Source: VXPQ01 sp965223485 (GTDB lineage Bacteria; Bacteroidota; Rhodothermia; Rhodothermales; VXPQ01). From it: 64,000 nucleotides of DNA. Where the stretch lies: the NCBI GenBank assembly GCA_965223485.1, contig OZ244993.1, forward strand, positions 806,001-870,000, written 5' to 3'. Both the position numbers and the translations under genes were made by a program. Shown here one piece after another: positions 9,614-23,229 of this stretch (its first letter is position 1; each line of letters starts with the position of its first letter). The notes below the pieces were generated by a model that had not been told where the DNA came from, ran no database searches, and saw nothing but the letters and a program-made list of their open reading frames with translations.

Positions 9614-12600
9614 TCACACCTCCACCCAGGCTTCCAGCGCAGGGAAAAACGGCGGGAGGGGATCGTCCCCCTTCATGGCTTCGGCCAGCGTATGCGCCCC
9701 TTCCGTTACGGAGCCTTGCCCACCTGCGGACTGCGCATACCCGGCAGCCAGCGCCTCTAAAACCCCCTGTTTCTCCTTCCTCTCCGATCCGCACACCGTC
9801 TTGTAATCGCACCAGGCGCAAGCATCGTATTTCTGCACATGCAGGAAAGCGCCCTGCCCGGCCATATCGAAAAACGGCGCAAGCACCTTCGCCACGGCTT
9901 CCCTTGAGGGCGGAGACTGCCCGACGCGCAATCCATGCGCCCGTTCATTCGGGAAAAAGTAGCCCGACCGGGTGGCGTGGCCTTTATTGCCTTTCCGCAT
10001 AAGCAATTCGTCAAGCACAAACGCATACAAGGCCCATTGCAGCCGGCGGGCCTCCGCAAGCAGATTCTGTTCGTTGTAATTGCTCGACGATCCGCTTTTG
10101 TAATCCCACGCTTCATATCCGCCCGCCACCTCGTCTACGCGATCTATTTTCCCGCGCAGCCTGAACTGTACGTCCTCCGAAAGCCGGAGCATCACCGGTT
10201 CCGGCGCAGATAACCCTCCGGTTTGCCGGAAGCCAAAGCTCACCTCGAAACCGGCCGGGCGGACATCCCGCCGTGACTCTTCGTTCAGAAAAATGCGCAG
10301 GGACTGCTTCAGGCGGCGCATGTCCGTGTTGAAACCGGCTTTTTCCAACACCGGAATCCGTTCCTGGAAACGCGAAACGGCGCGCTCCATGATGTCTTCA
10401 AACAGCAATCCGGTATGCCGGTCAGGATCAACACGTTCACCGCGTTCCGCCAGGGTCGTCATGAATTTCTCAAGCACCTCATGCAGGAGCGATCCGAACT
10501 CCAGCGGCGTGAGCCAGTGGCCCGCCCCCGGGTCCCGTAACTCCGGCGGGTGCACGGCCAATACGTAGCGAAGAAAATACTTGTAGGGACAGGCGGTGAG
10601 TGTTTCGAGGCGCGAGGCGGACAACGCCTTCGTGTCGTCCGCACACGGGTGCAACGCCGGCATAGGTCGGCCCAGCCAACCATCATAGACACTGATCTCC
10701 TTCGCCGCGCGCGCCCGCACCGCCTGCAATCCCCTGTGCAGTGCGGGATGCCTTTTCTGCACATCCTCACGGGTGGAGAAGCAATCGCGCAGCGCCATGG
10801 CGGCCTCCGCAGGTGTAAGCGCATCCCCCGGGGCGGGTACAATGTGTAAAACCGGTGGGCGCTCCTGTCCAAGCTGCTGCTTCAATAGTTCGAACAGGGG
10901 CGCAGGATACACGTCCCGGCCCTCCACCATGTCCCGCCGGTTGGCCGTCAGCAGTACATGAGAACCGGCCATACCAAGAAGCCGGACCAGGTTCCAGACC
11001 GCCTCGCTGGCGCGCTCGCGCCGCTTGGGGAGGCGCCCGCCGGAAACGTTATCCCGCTCATCGTCCAGCAGTATCGGATCCTCCAGCGCTGCGCCCGGGA
11101 ACGTCGCCTCCGATAATCCCACGACCACCGTATACTTGCGGCCCGTATACCCTGCCCGCTCAACAGGAGCTACGTAGAGATGACCCGGCCGGGCTGTTGC
11201 AGCCTGCGTCTTGTGACCGGCGAGAAGGTCGGTGATCGAGCGGGCCATGTCGGATAATGGACCGGATGCCGAAATGCCGGTTACCGTATCCAGGTCGTTT
11301 CCCATCCCGCGCAACCGGTTCCCAAGCGAACTGGCCGCCTTCCGGTCGCGATCCGTCTCCAGCACCGGAGCAAGACCGCCTTCCAGGAACCGCAGACCGG
11401 CCGCAGCCGCTCCCGCCAACGAGACGGTTTCGCCCCGGGGAACCGTCTCGTAGAGCCGTTCAAACCATATCGTGGCGTGCGTTACAAGTTTTTGCTTCCC
11501 CTCCTCTTTGGCAAAGCGGATCTGCAGTTGCTCAAGGCTATGTTTCCAGGATGCGTGTCCCCGTCCCATCCCGGCTTCCTGTATGATCTCAACGATGGCG
11601 GGAAAAGCAATTCCTTCCCCGGCAAGGAGAAGCCGGGAACGTAACAGGGATACGAGCTTGTCCGGATCGCAATCCGACGCCAGCCACTCGTAGAAACCGA
11701 TCAGGGACTGCCCCACCCGGGTTAGCGGCCCGGGCACCCCCGAAGCATAAAGGACCGGAATTTCCAGCCCCCCCAGCACATCCGCAATCAGAGGCAGGTA
11801 AGGGTCTTCCGAGGCATATACGAACTCGATCTCGTCCACTTTTGCGCCGCGCCGGAGCAACTCGCGAAGCGCGCCACGCACCTCGTTTTCCACGCCTGTG
11901 GCTTCGCGCAACGCAACACCGTCGCCCATCTCCGTGTCTGGAGCCCCCAAGTATATTTTCCCCGCGGCGCCGACCGTTCCTTCCTCTACGGGAACCACCG
12001 GACAATCGGCAAACCGCTTGCATGCCGACTGCTGCGGCGCGGGTAACCCATATGCCTCGGATCGGCCAATGCGAACAGGGGATGCGCTCAATGAGCGCAC
12101 GAAGCGAAACGCGAGTTCAGAAAGCGGCGTCTCGTCGAATACGGCCACCACAAGGTCTTCCTCAGGTACCGGTCGCACAGCCTCCCGGTAAATATCCGCC
12201 TGATCATACAACCCCTTTTTTGCAAGCCACTGCTCGTAGGACCGGTACAAATCGGTAAAAATTCTGCGGTCTCCAAAAGCAATCCCGGCCTGCGCCAGTT
12301 CCTCTGCATCTACGCCGGCCAGCCGCAAGGCGCGAATTGTTTGCAGAAACGTTTCAGCCAGCTGCCCGAAAGAATAGCCCGCCGCAAACGGATGCCCCTC
12401 GGGCCAATCCGCCTGGCGCAGCATTTGCTGCATAAAGAAATAATCGGCGTCCTGCGAAACGAGCCGCCGCCCGGTCGCCTCCAGGGAGGGTTCCGCCAGA
12501 CGTTGAGCCCACCTGAGCGGCGTGGTCACATGTAAGTTCGCCCAGGAAACGCCCAGGCGCGCCAGCGACGTGCCCAGGTTATGCCCGATCTGGAGTGTGG

Positions 12601-12694
12601 GCACGAATACAACTTTCGGCGCCACCGGATGCTTCCGGCAGAGCGCCGCCAATTGCGCGAACTGATACTGCATGGAAACCGAATCCGACGTCAT
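9614..12694 (-). CDS. addB: AddB-like PD-(D/E)xK nuclease with iron-sulfur cysteines
   Basis: A 1026-residue partner of the AddA-like helicase. The C-terminal nuclease has D851 and D864-Y-K866 (EAWDYKSG). Four cysteines match the AddB iron-sulfur staple: C702 (LTACPYKYFL) with C959, C962 and C968 (CAWCDYKTVC). I see no Walker A in the first 60 residues, where Bacillus AddB has one, so this copy may belong to the AddB class lacking ATP binding. The ATG at 12694 is preceded by AAGAGGT; a second ATG at codon 8 is possible. It opens the addB-addA-yhaN-yhaO block and starts only about 20 bases after the rRNA terminator. Confidence 0.88.
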   Translation of the reverse strand: MTSDSVSMQYQFAQLAALCRKHPVAPKVVFVPTLQIGHNLGTSLARLGVSWANLHVTTPLRWAQRLAEPSLEATGRRLVSQDADYFFMQQMLRQADWPEGHPFAAGYSFGQLAETFLQTIRALRLAGVDAEELAQAGIAFGDRRIFTDLYRSYEQWLAKKGLYDQADIYREAVRPVPEEDLVVAVFDETPLSELAFRFVRSLSASPVRIGRSEAYGLPAPQQSACKRFADCPVVPVEEGTVGAAGKIYLGAPDTEMGDGVALREATGVENEVRGALRELLRRGAKVDEIEFVYASEDPYLPLIADVLGGLEIPVLYASGVPGPLTRVGQSLIGFYEWLASDCDPDKLVSLLRSRLLLAGEGIAFPAIVEIIQEAGMGRGHASWKHSLEQLQIRFAKEEGKQKLVTHATIWFERLYETVPRGETVSLAGAAAAGLRFLEGGLAPVLETDRDRKAASSLGNRLRGMGNDLDTVTGISASGPLSDMARSITDLLAGHKTQAATARPGHLYVAPVERAGYTGRKYTVVVGLSEATFPGAALEDPILLDDERDNVSGGRLPKRRERASEAVWNLVRLLGMAGSHVLLTANRRDMVEGRDVYPAPLFELLKQQLGQERPPVLHIVPAPGDALTPAEAAMALRDCFSTREDVQKRHPALHRGLQAVRARAAKEISVYDGWLGRPMPALHPCADDTKALSASRLETLTACPYKYFLRYVLAVHPPELRDPGAGHWLTPLEFGSLLHEVLEKFMTTLAERGERVDPDRHTGLLFEDIMERAVSRFQERIPVLEKAGFNTDMRRLKQSLRIFLNEESRRDVRPAGFEVSFGFRQTGGLSAPEPVMLRLSEDVQFRLRGKIDRVDEVAGGYEAWDYKSGSSSNYNEQNLLAEARRLQWALYAFVLDELLMRKGNKGHATRSGYFFPNERAHGLRVGQSPPSREAVAKVLAPFFDMAGQGAFLHVQKYDACAWCDYKTVCGSERKEKQGVLEALAAGYAQSAGGQGSVTEGAHTLAEAMKGDDPLPPFFPALEAWVEV

Positions 12695-12715
12695 AGGCCC
12701 GAATAGACCTCTTGA

Positions 12716-12752
12716 AAACGAAAAAGCCCCGCTGCTCTCCGCAACGGGGCTT
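12716..12752 (-). terminator. Intrinsic terminator of the rRNA operon
   Basis: Read on the minus strand, a 9-base stem (AAAGCCCCG with CGGGGCTTT) closes a 13-base loop and is followed by a run of T. It lies about 12 bases after the 5S gene and just ahead of addB, so it should separate rRNA transcription from the repair genes. Confidence 0.85.
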
Positions 12753-12763
12753 TCCCCAAAGAA

Positions 12764-12875
<112 letters not shown>

Positions 12876-12945
12876 ATTTTCAATAGCCGGCAAGCCGGCA
12901 CGCGCCCCCAAACACTCGGAAACCGAACGTTCGGGAACGGCGAAA

Positions 12946-12988
12946 TTCTTGACAGATGAATTGTTCGTAGCCAACAAAGGCACCACCG
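12946..12988 (-). repeat. Downstream arm of the pre-23S processing stem
   Basis: This stretch, just past the 23S 3' end, is nearly complementary in the transcript to 16004-16050 upstream of 23S (shared core GATGAATTGTT and CAACAAAGG, with a few mismatches). Such flanking arms form the long duplex cut by RNase III in rRNA maturation. Confidence 0.75.
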
Positions 12989-13027
12989 GACGCGGCATCT
13001 CATCGATGCTCGCAAAACAATAGCGTT

Positions 13028-15950
<2,923 letters not shown>

Positions 15951-16003
15951 TTAACGCCTATTGTTTTACGCGCATCGCGTATAAAACAGACGCCTATCGT
16001 CTC

Positions 16004-16050
16004 GGTGATACCTTTGTTGTCTACGGAAACAATTCATCATGTCAAAGAAC
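16004..16050 (-). repeat. Upstream arm of the pre-23S processing stem
   Basis: Partner of 12946-12988. In the transcript it begins with a boxA-like TTCTTTGA and continues through TGAATTGTTTCC and ACAACAAAGG, pairing with the downstream arm over about 40 bases. Confidence 0.75.
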
Positions 16051-16051
16051 G
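16042..16051 (-). promoter_or_regulatory. boxA-like antitermination site before 23S
   Basis: The minus strand reads CGTTCTTTGA, close to the bacterial boxA (TGCTCTTTGA), in the tRNA-23S spacer. It matches the site in the 16S leader (TGTTCTTTGA), as expected for Nus-factor antitermination of rRNA operons. A weaker variant (TGTTCTTTGT) lies in the spacer just after 16S at about 16347-16356. Confidence 0.5.
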
Positions 16052-16109
16052 TCGTCCTCCGCTCCGGAAGCCCTGCGTGCACCACATTGGCTTCGTCGTC
16101 AGAAGAAGG

Positions 16110-16182
16110 TGGAGTTAGCCGGATTCGAACCGGCGACCCCCTGCTTGCAAAGCAGGTGCTCTACCAACTGAGCTATAACCCC
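16110..16182 (-). tRNA. tRNA-Ala (anticodon TGC)
   Basis: A 73-nt cloverleaf on the minus strand: acceptor GGGGTTA with TAACTCC (one G-T pair), anticodon stem-loop around CTTTGCAAG, T-arm GGTTCGAATCC, discriminator A. The three following bases are CCT, so the CCA tail is not encoded. It lies in the standard Ile-Ala order inside the 16S-23S spacer. Confidence 0.96.
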
Positions 16183-16227
16183 GCCTGATATACCCGCTAA
16201 GCGGGGGCGCCTTCCGGCGCCGGCGTG

Positions 16228-16301
<74 letters not shown>

Positions 16302-16387
16302 CTTTTGGGTTTTCGCCCCAAATGTGGGGGGCACAACTCTATGTTACAAAGAACAAGCCGGGCACGCATACATACATGCCCGGCAAA

Positions 16388-16424
16388 AATGAGAAAGAAG
16401 CATAGCGAATCCCGTCAACCCTGC
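16388..16424 (-). repeat. Downstream arm of the pre-16S processing stem
   Basis: Past the 16S 3' end, this stretch is nearly complementary in the transcript to 18073-18113 in the leader (shared AAGCATAGCGA core, then TCCCGT, with G-U pairs). A separate 8-bp hairpin (GCCGGGCA with TGCCCGGC) lies beside it at 16357-16384. Confidence 0.75.
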
Positions 16425-16474
16425 GGAGCAATGCCCCGCATAACAATCGAACGTTTTACGATCAAGAGTTCTCT

Positions 16475-18008
<1,534 letters not shown>

Positions 18009-18072
18009 TGAAGTTGAATGATCTGCTTGACTCGTATTTTGTTTGTCTCATCATGCGCGTCGGTTACCCGAC

Positions 18073-18113
18073 GCACAGGAATCAACGGGACTCGCTATGC
18101 TTCCAATCTCATC
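18073..18113 (-). repeat. Upstream arm of the pre-16S processing stem
   Basis: Leader sequence that pairs with 16388-16424 in the primary transcript; it starts with GATGAGA next to the leader boxA and includes GGAAGCATAGCGAGTCCCGT. Confidence 0.75.
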
Positions 18114-18121
18114 AAAGAACA
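18112..18121 (-). promoter_or_regulatory. boxA-like antitermination site in the 16S leader
   Basis: TGTTCTTTGA on the minus strand, about 100 bases downstream of the predicted rRNA promoter and immediately before the pre-16S stem arm. Confidence 0.5.
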
Positions 18122-18226
18122 TGGTCAGACGACCCTTTGTCAGCCCGAACAATGGACCAACCGATCACCCAGCCACCGTGCAGAGATCAAGCCGCAATAC
18201 GGCCCCGAAAAAAAGCACGGACAGAA

Positions 18227-18255
18227 AAAATACGCCAACAAATTCTTGATGTCAA
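18227..18255 (-). promoter_or_regulatory. rRNA operon promoter, TTGACA-17-TATTTT
   Basis: On the minus strand a perfect -35 hexamer TTGACA (18255-18250) is followed after exactly 17 bases by TATTTT (18232-18227). The start would fall near 18220, leaving a leader of about 210 bases before 16S. The 18256-18455 stretch between this promoter and the divergent PASTA gene shows nothing else I can name. Confidence 0.75.
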
Positions 18256-18455
18256 GAGGCTGTCGGCGAAAATTCTGGTGGGCTTACACGGTGATATGAA
18301 GCGGTGGTTCCATACTTGTATTATGAAATGTGCGTTGAGAAGGATACAGCCGCACCAGCCGGCACATGAACGACGTTCATCCGTATGAACCGGGGAAAAC
18401 GGCATTGCGTACCTTGTTGCACCAAAATCCGTAATACCCGAGAAAATCCCGGATC

Positions 18456-19319
18456 ATGCTGCCGGCAACCGTCAAACACTTGCTTTTAAGAACGGAGTCG
18501 TACGTCCGAGCGCTTCTGCGCAACCCGTACTGGTGGGGGGGCTTGATCCTGTTGACTGCCTTCCTTGGAACCAGCTATGTGCTCGTCAACCACCTGCTTA
18601 TGCCGAAGCTCACAAGACAGGGGACCCAGCTACAGGTCCCCAATGTGATCAATCGACCGTACGAACAGGCAAGGAACGACCTCGAGGCGCTTGGACTACA
18701 TGTCGAACGTATCGTGCAGCAGTACAATCCGGCCTTCGCACGCGACGTGGTCGTGGATCAAAATCCTGTCCCCTCTGCTCTCGTAAAGCCGGATCGACAC
18801 ATTTACCTAACGATCAACAGCGGGGAATTGCGGAATGTGGTGGTCTCTGACGTGGTCGGCCTTTCTCTTCGCGAAGCCGTAAACCGGTTAAGCGCGCAGG
18901 GCTTGCACATTGAAGAAACGTTGCCCGATTCCATCCCGGCGCCCAATCGCAATACCGTTACCGGACAGAAACCGCTCGCCGGAGATACCCTCACGGAAGG
19001 AGCCTCCATATCCTTGTGGTACAGTACAGGCCTGGGCATAGGCTACAGCACGATACCGGACATCACCGGTCTCGCCGTAAACCAGGCACGAGACAGTTTA
19101 CTCTCTTTGCAATTGCGCTCCATTGTGATCAGCGCGCCGGACAGCCTCTCCGACCCGAACGCACCCGATTCTCTGGTGTTGCGCCAGATCCCTGCCCCCG
19201 GAACGCGCGTGCGCGCCGGATTCGAGGTGCGCCTTCATACCTGGCGCGCCGAACAGCCTGAACCTGACAGACCTCTTCCCTTTCGATACGAAGAGAACGA
19301 ACCGGGAGCTGGGCTATGA
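18456..19319 (+). CDS. PASTA-domain membrane protein
   Basis: A 287-residue protein with a short cytoplasmic N-terminus, one membrane segment (about residues 29-50, WWGGLILLTAFLGTSYVLV) and three PASTA domains (about 58-125, 127-195, 197-270), recognisable from repeats such as VPNVINRPYEQARNDLEALG, VVSDVVGLSLREAVNRLSAQG and IPDITGLAVNQARDSLLSLQ. PASTA modules bind muropeptides or peptidoglycan in Ser/Thr kinases and PBPs; here neither a kinase nor a transpeptidase domain is present. The topology suggests an envelope sensor or scaffold. It is transcribed divergently from the rRNA operon and precedes the DinB-family gene. No clear Shine-Dalgarno. Confidence 0.85.
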   Translation: MLPATVKHLLLRTESYVRALLRNPYWWGGLILLTAFLGTSYVLVNHLLMPKLTRQGTQLQVPNVINRPYEQARNDLEALGLHVERIVQQYNPAFARDVVVDQNPVPSALVKPDRHIYLTINSGELRNVVVSDVVGLSLREAVNRLSAQGLHIEETLPDSIPAPNRNTVTGQKPLAGDTLTEGASISLWYSTGLGIGYSTIPDITGLAVNQARDSLLSLQLRSIVISAPDSLSDPNAPDSLVLRQIPAPGTRVRAGFEVRLHTWRAEQPEPDRPLPFRYEENEPGAGL

Positions 19320-19401
19320 CGGCACACGCGCGAAACGTTATAGCCTCTACCCCCACGCTCACCTTAACTATTCATCATCCCCATCCACAAGGAGAATAAC
19401 C

Positions 19402-19893
19402 ATGAACGGCGCCGCGATGCTTCCCGAATTCGATCACGAGATCGCAAATACCCGCAAAATGCTTGCATTGGCGCCTAACGAATGTCTGGATTATCGCCCT
19501 CACGCAAAATCGTGGACACTGCGTGAACTCGCCTCCCATGTGGCGAACCTGCCCACATGGACCGGCCCGACATTCCAGATGGACGAACTGGATATGGCGC
19601 AGCCATTCGAACGCTGGATTCCCGAAAACACGGACGAAATCCTTGCCGCATTCGACAAGGCAGCCTCGGAAGCACGCAGCATCCTGGAAAGCGTATCAGT
19701 TGATACGCTTTTTGAACCCTGGACACTAAAGTCAGGAGACCGGGTTCACTTCACCATGCCGAAAGGCGCCGTATTCCGCAGTTTCGTCCTGAACCACATC
19801 ATCCATCACCGCGCCCAACTCGGCGTCTACCTGCGCATGTGCGACATTGCGATCCCGGGCATGTACGGCCCCTCCGCCGACGAAACGATGTAG
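19402..19893 (+). CDS. DinB-family four-helix protein, putative metal-dependent enzyme
   Basis: A 163-residue DinB/YfiT-type protein. The putative metal triad is H46 (ELASHVANLP) with H132 and H136 (LNHIIHHRAQLG), the pattern that binds a divalent metal in this family. Members act as thiol S-transferases or have unknown roles; the substrate cannot be read from the sequence. The start is clear: AAGGAG lies 8 bases before ATG 19402. It follows the PASTA gene on the same strand and converges on the TonB receptor gene. Confidence 0.85.
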   Translation: MNGAAMLPEFDHEIANTRKMLALAPNECLDYRPHAKSWTLRELASHVANLPTWTGPTFQMDELDMAQPFERWIPENTDEILAAFDKAASEARSILESVSVDTLFEPWTLKSGDRVHFTMPKGAVFRSFVLNHIIHHRAQLGVYLRMCDIAIPGMYGPSADETM

Positions 19894-19918
19894 AGCCGGT
19901 TCGCGCGAAGCTTCGGCG

Positions 19919-22900
19919 TCAATGTCCTTCCACCATGTGCCAGGTAATCGACAACTTCAGACGCCGCCCCTTCGGACTGTGCGTAAAGCCGTCGAATGCA
20001 GCTTCCCAATTGACAAAAGGCGGATCTGTGCCCAACAGATTGAGCGCGGAAAACGTAACGTCGAACCCACCGGGTAAATGCCGGTATGCACTCACATCCA
20101 GGGTAACGAACCGGTCGATGGTCCGAAAATCCGAGTCCTCTGACTCGCCCGCATTGGTATAGGCAGGAACGTAATTCAGGTAGCTGACCAGCGAGTAGAG
20201 ACTCCTGTGATAGCCGAAGTTCGCTCTGGATTTCCACTTCGGAATCGGCGGCGCTGACGGATTGTACCGGTTCAGGTAGCCGGCGCCCTCCAGCTCACCC
20301 GCCAACTCCACACCGTTCACTTCCAGCGCCTTCACATAGTAGGATCTGGTATAGGTCCCTTCAAAGCCCCCTGAAACGACCCCGGCCCCGGCAGGAAAAC
20401 GGGTACTGAGATGCCAGTCGATGCCGGAGGTGGTAATCCCCGGCCAGTTGACCGCGTTTACGCGAATGCGCTCAATAAGCTGGGATTCGCAGCCCGATGC
20501 GCCGCCAGGACATGTAATGTACTCCTGCACCGCCGCACGGGTGGCTTCCTTGTCATACAGCGCTGTAATCCCGCCATGCGGCAACACGCCGATGGCGTCC
20601 CTGAAATTGTAAGACCAGTAATCGAGGGTCGCCCGGACGTGATTATGGGAAAATGCCGCGCCGACATTGTATGTCAGCGCCCGCTCGGGTTTCAGATCGG
20701 CGTTTCCGAACGTGTCGATCGGCTTGTACGTTTCCGCTTCCGCGACGTAATCAAGCCCCGTAGCCCGGTCTTCGTTCAGTTCGTCCACCGACGGCACCCG
20801 AAGCGTAGACTGCACCGAACCGCGGAAAATCAACGCATCCGTCGCCTGTACGCGCAGTGCGAACTTCGGATCGAAACTGCGTACGATTTCGTGAAATTCA
20901 TAGTTTGCAGCAACCTGCGCGTCGAAACGCGCACCTATCGTAACCGGAACCTCTGCAAAGAACCGATGGACCTTACGTGCATCGTCGTAGGGATAATACC
21001 CGGTTGTAAACGTATAGGGACCTACCTTGTCCTTGCAACCGACGTCTCCAGGAACCAGGCAGGGATTCGTGTTCTGATTGGCCGGGTCGTTGGGCACGGC
21101 GGACACGGCGGTCCGGCGAAACTGATACCCGACCGCATATGCCGCAAGATCTTCGATCAGACCGCCGGTCAATACGGCATCGGCCACAAATAACTGAGCC
21201 TTGTTATCCAGGTCCACTTCCTCGTTGATCCAGTCGATTAACGCAGGACTGTTCGCCAGATTCCCGGCATGATCGGGATTCGCCATATCCCGAAACGCAG
21301 CGCCGGGCTGTGCGGAATACGGGAGTGCATTGCTGAACGGATTGTAATACATGCACGATCCCTGGCCCGGTACGGCCCCATTGAGCGCGCCAAGCCGCAT
21401 TCCGGCAGGAGCCGCGCGGTCTACCTCCACGTCCACGCCGCACTCGGGGCCGCCGAACCCGCGGAAGGCGAGGAATTTCCTGTACGCGTATTCCGCCGGA
21501 ATATTCACGTTGTTGGTAGCGCGCGAGTAGCTGACAGCCAAGTCAAGCTTTGCGCTCCGACCGCCGAATGCCTCGAATGCATGATCGACCGAGGCGGAAA
21601 TGCGCTGCGTGCCGGACGCGCGGGACAACGTGCGTCCGGGACCGCTGTTTCCTACCAGACGGCCAAAGAAATACCAGTCGTCTTCAAGGCATTCGGCTCC
21701 GGAAGCGAAACCCACACGGTCCGCATACATGCCACAGAAGGCTTGCCGCCCGGGGTTGCCGGACGGAACGATCTGTGTACCGTCATACGGAGAAATAGGC
21801 GGAAACGAAGGGGTAGTCAACCAGTCAGGCGTTGTGGCCTGAGCCCATAGCCCCTCGATGCGGTAACCGGACCGGTCCCCAAAACGTCCATTGATCTCCC
21901 CGAAAGCCCGGATATGCCTGCTTTTTTCGATCAGGTTATCCCAGGGCGCATAGCGAAAACGGCACGTGGCGGCTTCGATATGGCCGCCAAAACCCACGCA
22001 ACGAGGATCGAGAAATCGTCTTTCCGCATCGCCATGGGCAGCGACGAGTTCGTTTACGAAGGCGTTCGCGTCTTCACTCCCTGTCAGCGAGGGCATATAA
22101 AATGCGCCGGGATTGCCTGTATACGACCAGCCTCCGCCTTGTAGATACGGACGCAAGCCCCATTGCCGCTCCTGGGTTCTCAACTCCTGGCGATACATCA
22201 TTTCCGCAGCAAGCACCGCATGGGCGCCGGCGACAGACCCCCCCCAGATCGCCCCGGCATACGTATCGCCGGCGTCGGCATAATACTCGTGAGAGGTCGC
22301 GACCTCCAGACCCTCGAAATCGCTGCGCGTCACAAAATTGGCCACGCCGGCCACCGCATCCGATCCGTACACGGCGGAAGCCCCCTCCTTCAGGACCTCT
22401 ATACGGCCGATAGCGATCGAAGGCACAGCGTTCACATCTACGAAGCGGCCACCGATCAGACGCGCCGGGACGTATACTTGCCGGCGCCCGTTGAACAGCA
22501 CGAGCGTACGGGAAGGACCCAGACCGCGGAGATTTACGCTGGCTACGCTCTCCAGCACGGAGGCAGGCGGCCCTGTGCTATTGTACCAGCTCTGGCGTTC
22601 GCCGATCACGCCGTGGGCTACACTGAGATTTTTGAAAAGCTCGACAAGTTGCGGAGCACCCTGTTCCGCCAGGGCAGCCCGGTCAACCGCCGTAACGGCA
22701 TAGGGTAGATCAATAGCAAATTCCTCGATGGATGTGCCGGTCACTATCACTTCGTCAAGTTTCAGCACAGTGGGCGTGATCCGCAAGGACAACGATGTGG
22801 TCTCCCCGGCCGCCACCGTAACCTCACGTACAAGCGTGGAGTAGCCAATAAGAGAGACTCTTACGGTCTGCTCGCCCGCCGGTACAAAAGAGAAGCCGAA

Positions 22901-23122
22901 CGCCCCTTCTGCGTCCGTATACACGCTCGCATCCAGGCCAGTGATATACACTTCCACTGCTTCCAGCGGGTGAGTGTCCGAGGCGTCCACCACCGTGCCT
23001 GTAACACTACCGGTCGATTGCGCATGAACCGGCGCAGCCAGCAAGGCAACGAACAGCGTCAGGCCGAAAATTGAAACGCATCGTGCTAACGCGACTAAAC
23101 CACATCTGTCGTTTATATACAT
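19919..23122 (-). CDS. TonB-dependent outer-membrane receptor
   Basis: A 1067-residue protein with signal peptide (cleavage near VHAQ, about residue 35), an N-terminal carboxypeptidase-regulatory-like beta domain (about 38-120, GTVVDASDTHPLEAVEVYI), a plug domain starting at LDEVIVTGTSIEEF and a long C-terminal beta-barrel ending in aromatic RRLKLSITWHM. Asn/Tyr-rich strands and cysteine pairs in loops (CPGGASGCESQ) are visible. Such receptors import siderophores, cobalamin or glycans using TonB energy; no SusD-like partner is adjacent, so the substrate is unknown. It is monocistronic by spacing. Identification is strong. Confidence 0.93.
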   Translation of the reverse strand: MYINDRCGLVALARCVSIFGLTLFVALLAAPVHAQSTGSVTGTVVDASDTHPLEAVEVYITGLDASVYTDAEGAFGFSFVPAGEQTVRVSLIGYSTLVREVTVAAGETTSLSLRITPTVLKLDEVIVTGTSIEEFAIDLPYAVTAVDRAALAEQGAPQLVELFKNLSVAHGVIGERQSWYNSTGPPASVLESVASVNLRGLGPSRTLVLFNGRRQVYVPARLIGGRFVDVNAVPSIAIGRIEVLKEGASAVYGSDAVAGVANFVTRSDFEGLEVATSHEYYADAGDTYAGAIWGGSVAGAHAVLAAEMMYRQELRTQERQWGLRPYLQGGGWSYTGNPGAFYMPSLTGSEDANAFVNELVAAHGDAERRFLDPRCVGFGGHIEAATCRFRYAPWDNLIEKSRHIRAFGEINGRFGDRSGYRIEGLWAQATTPDWLTTPSFPPISPYDGTQIVPSGNPGRQAFCGMYADRVGFASGAECLEDDWYFFGRLVGNSGPGRTLSRASGTQRISASVDHAFEAFGGRSAKLDLAVSYSRATNNVNIPAEYAYRKFLAFRGFGGPECGVDVEVDRAAPAGMRLGALNGAVPGQGSCMYYNPFSNALPYSAQPGAAFRDMANPDHAGNLANSPALIDWINEEVDLDNKAQLFVADAVLTGGLIEDLAAYAVGYQFRRTAVSAVPNDPANQNTNPCLVPGDVGCKDKVGPYTFTTGYYPYDDARKVHRFFAEVPVTIGARFDAQVAANYEFHEIVRSFDPKFALRVQATDALIFRGSVQSTLRVPSVDELNEDRATGLDYVAEAETYKPIDTFGNADLKPERALTYNVGAAFSHNHVRATLDYWSYNFRDAIGVLPHGGITALYDKEATRAAVQEYITCPGGASGCESQLIERIRVNAVNWPGITTSGIDWHLSTRFPAGAGVVSGGFEGTYTRSYYVKALEVNGVELAGELEGAGYLNRYNPSAPPIPKWKSRANFGYHRSLYSLVSYLNYVPAYTNAGESEDSDFRTIDRFVTLDVSAYRHLPGGFDVTFSALNLLGTDPPFVNWEAAFDGFTHSPKGRRLKLSITWHMVEGH

Positions 23123-23229
23123 GGCCGCACTTGGACTATACTGATGGGGAATGTAAATCGGGCGAAAAACGCACCGATAAACAACGATAGATACAGACTA
23201 TAAAAAATAAATGCTTAAAAAGTGCAAAT

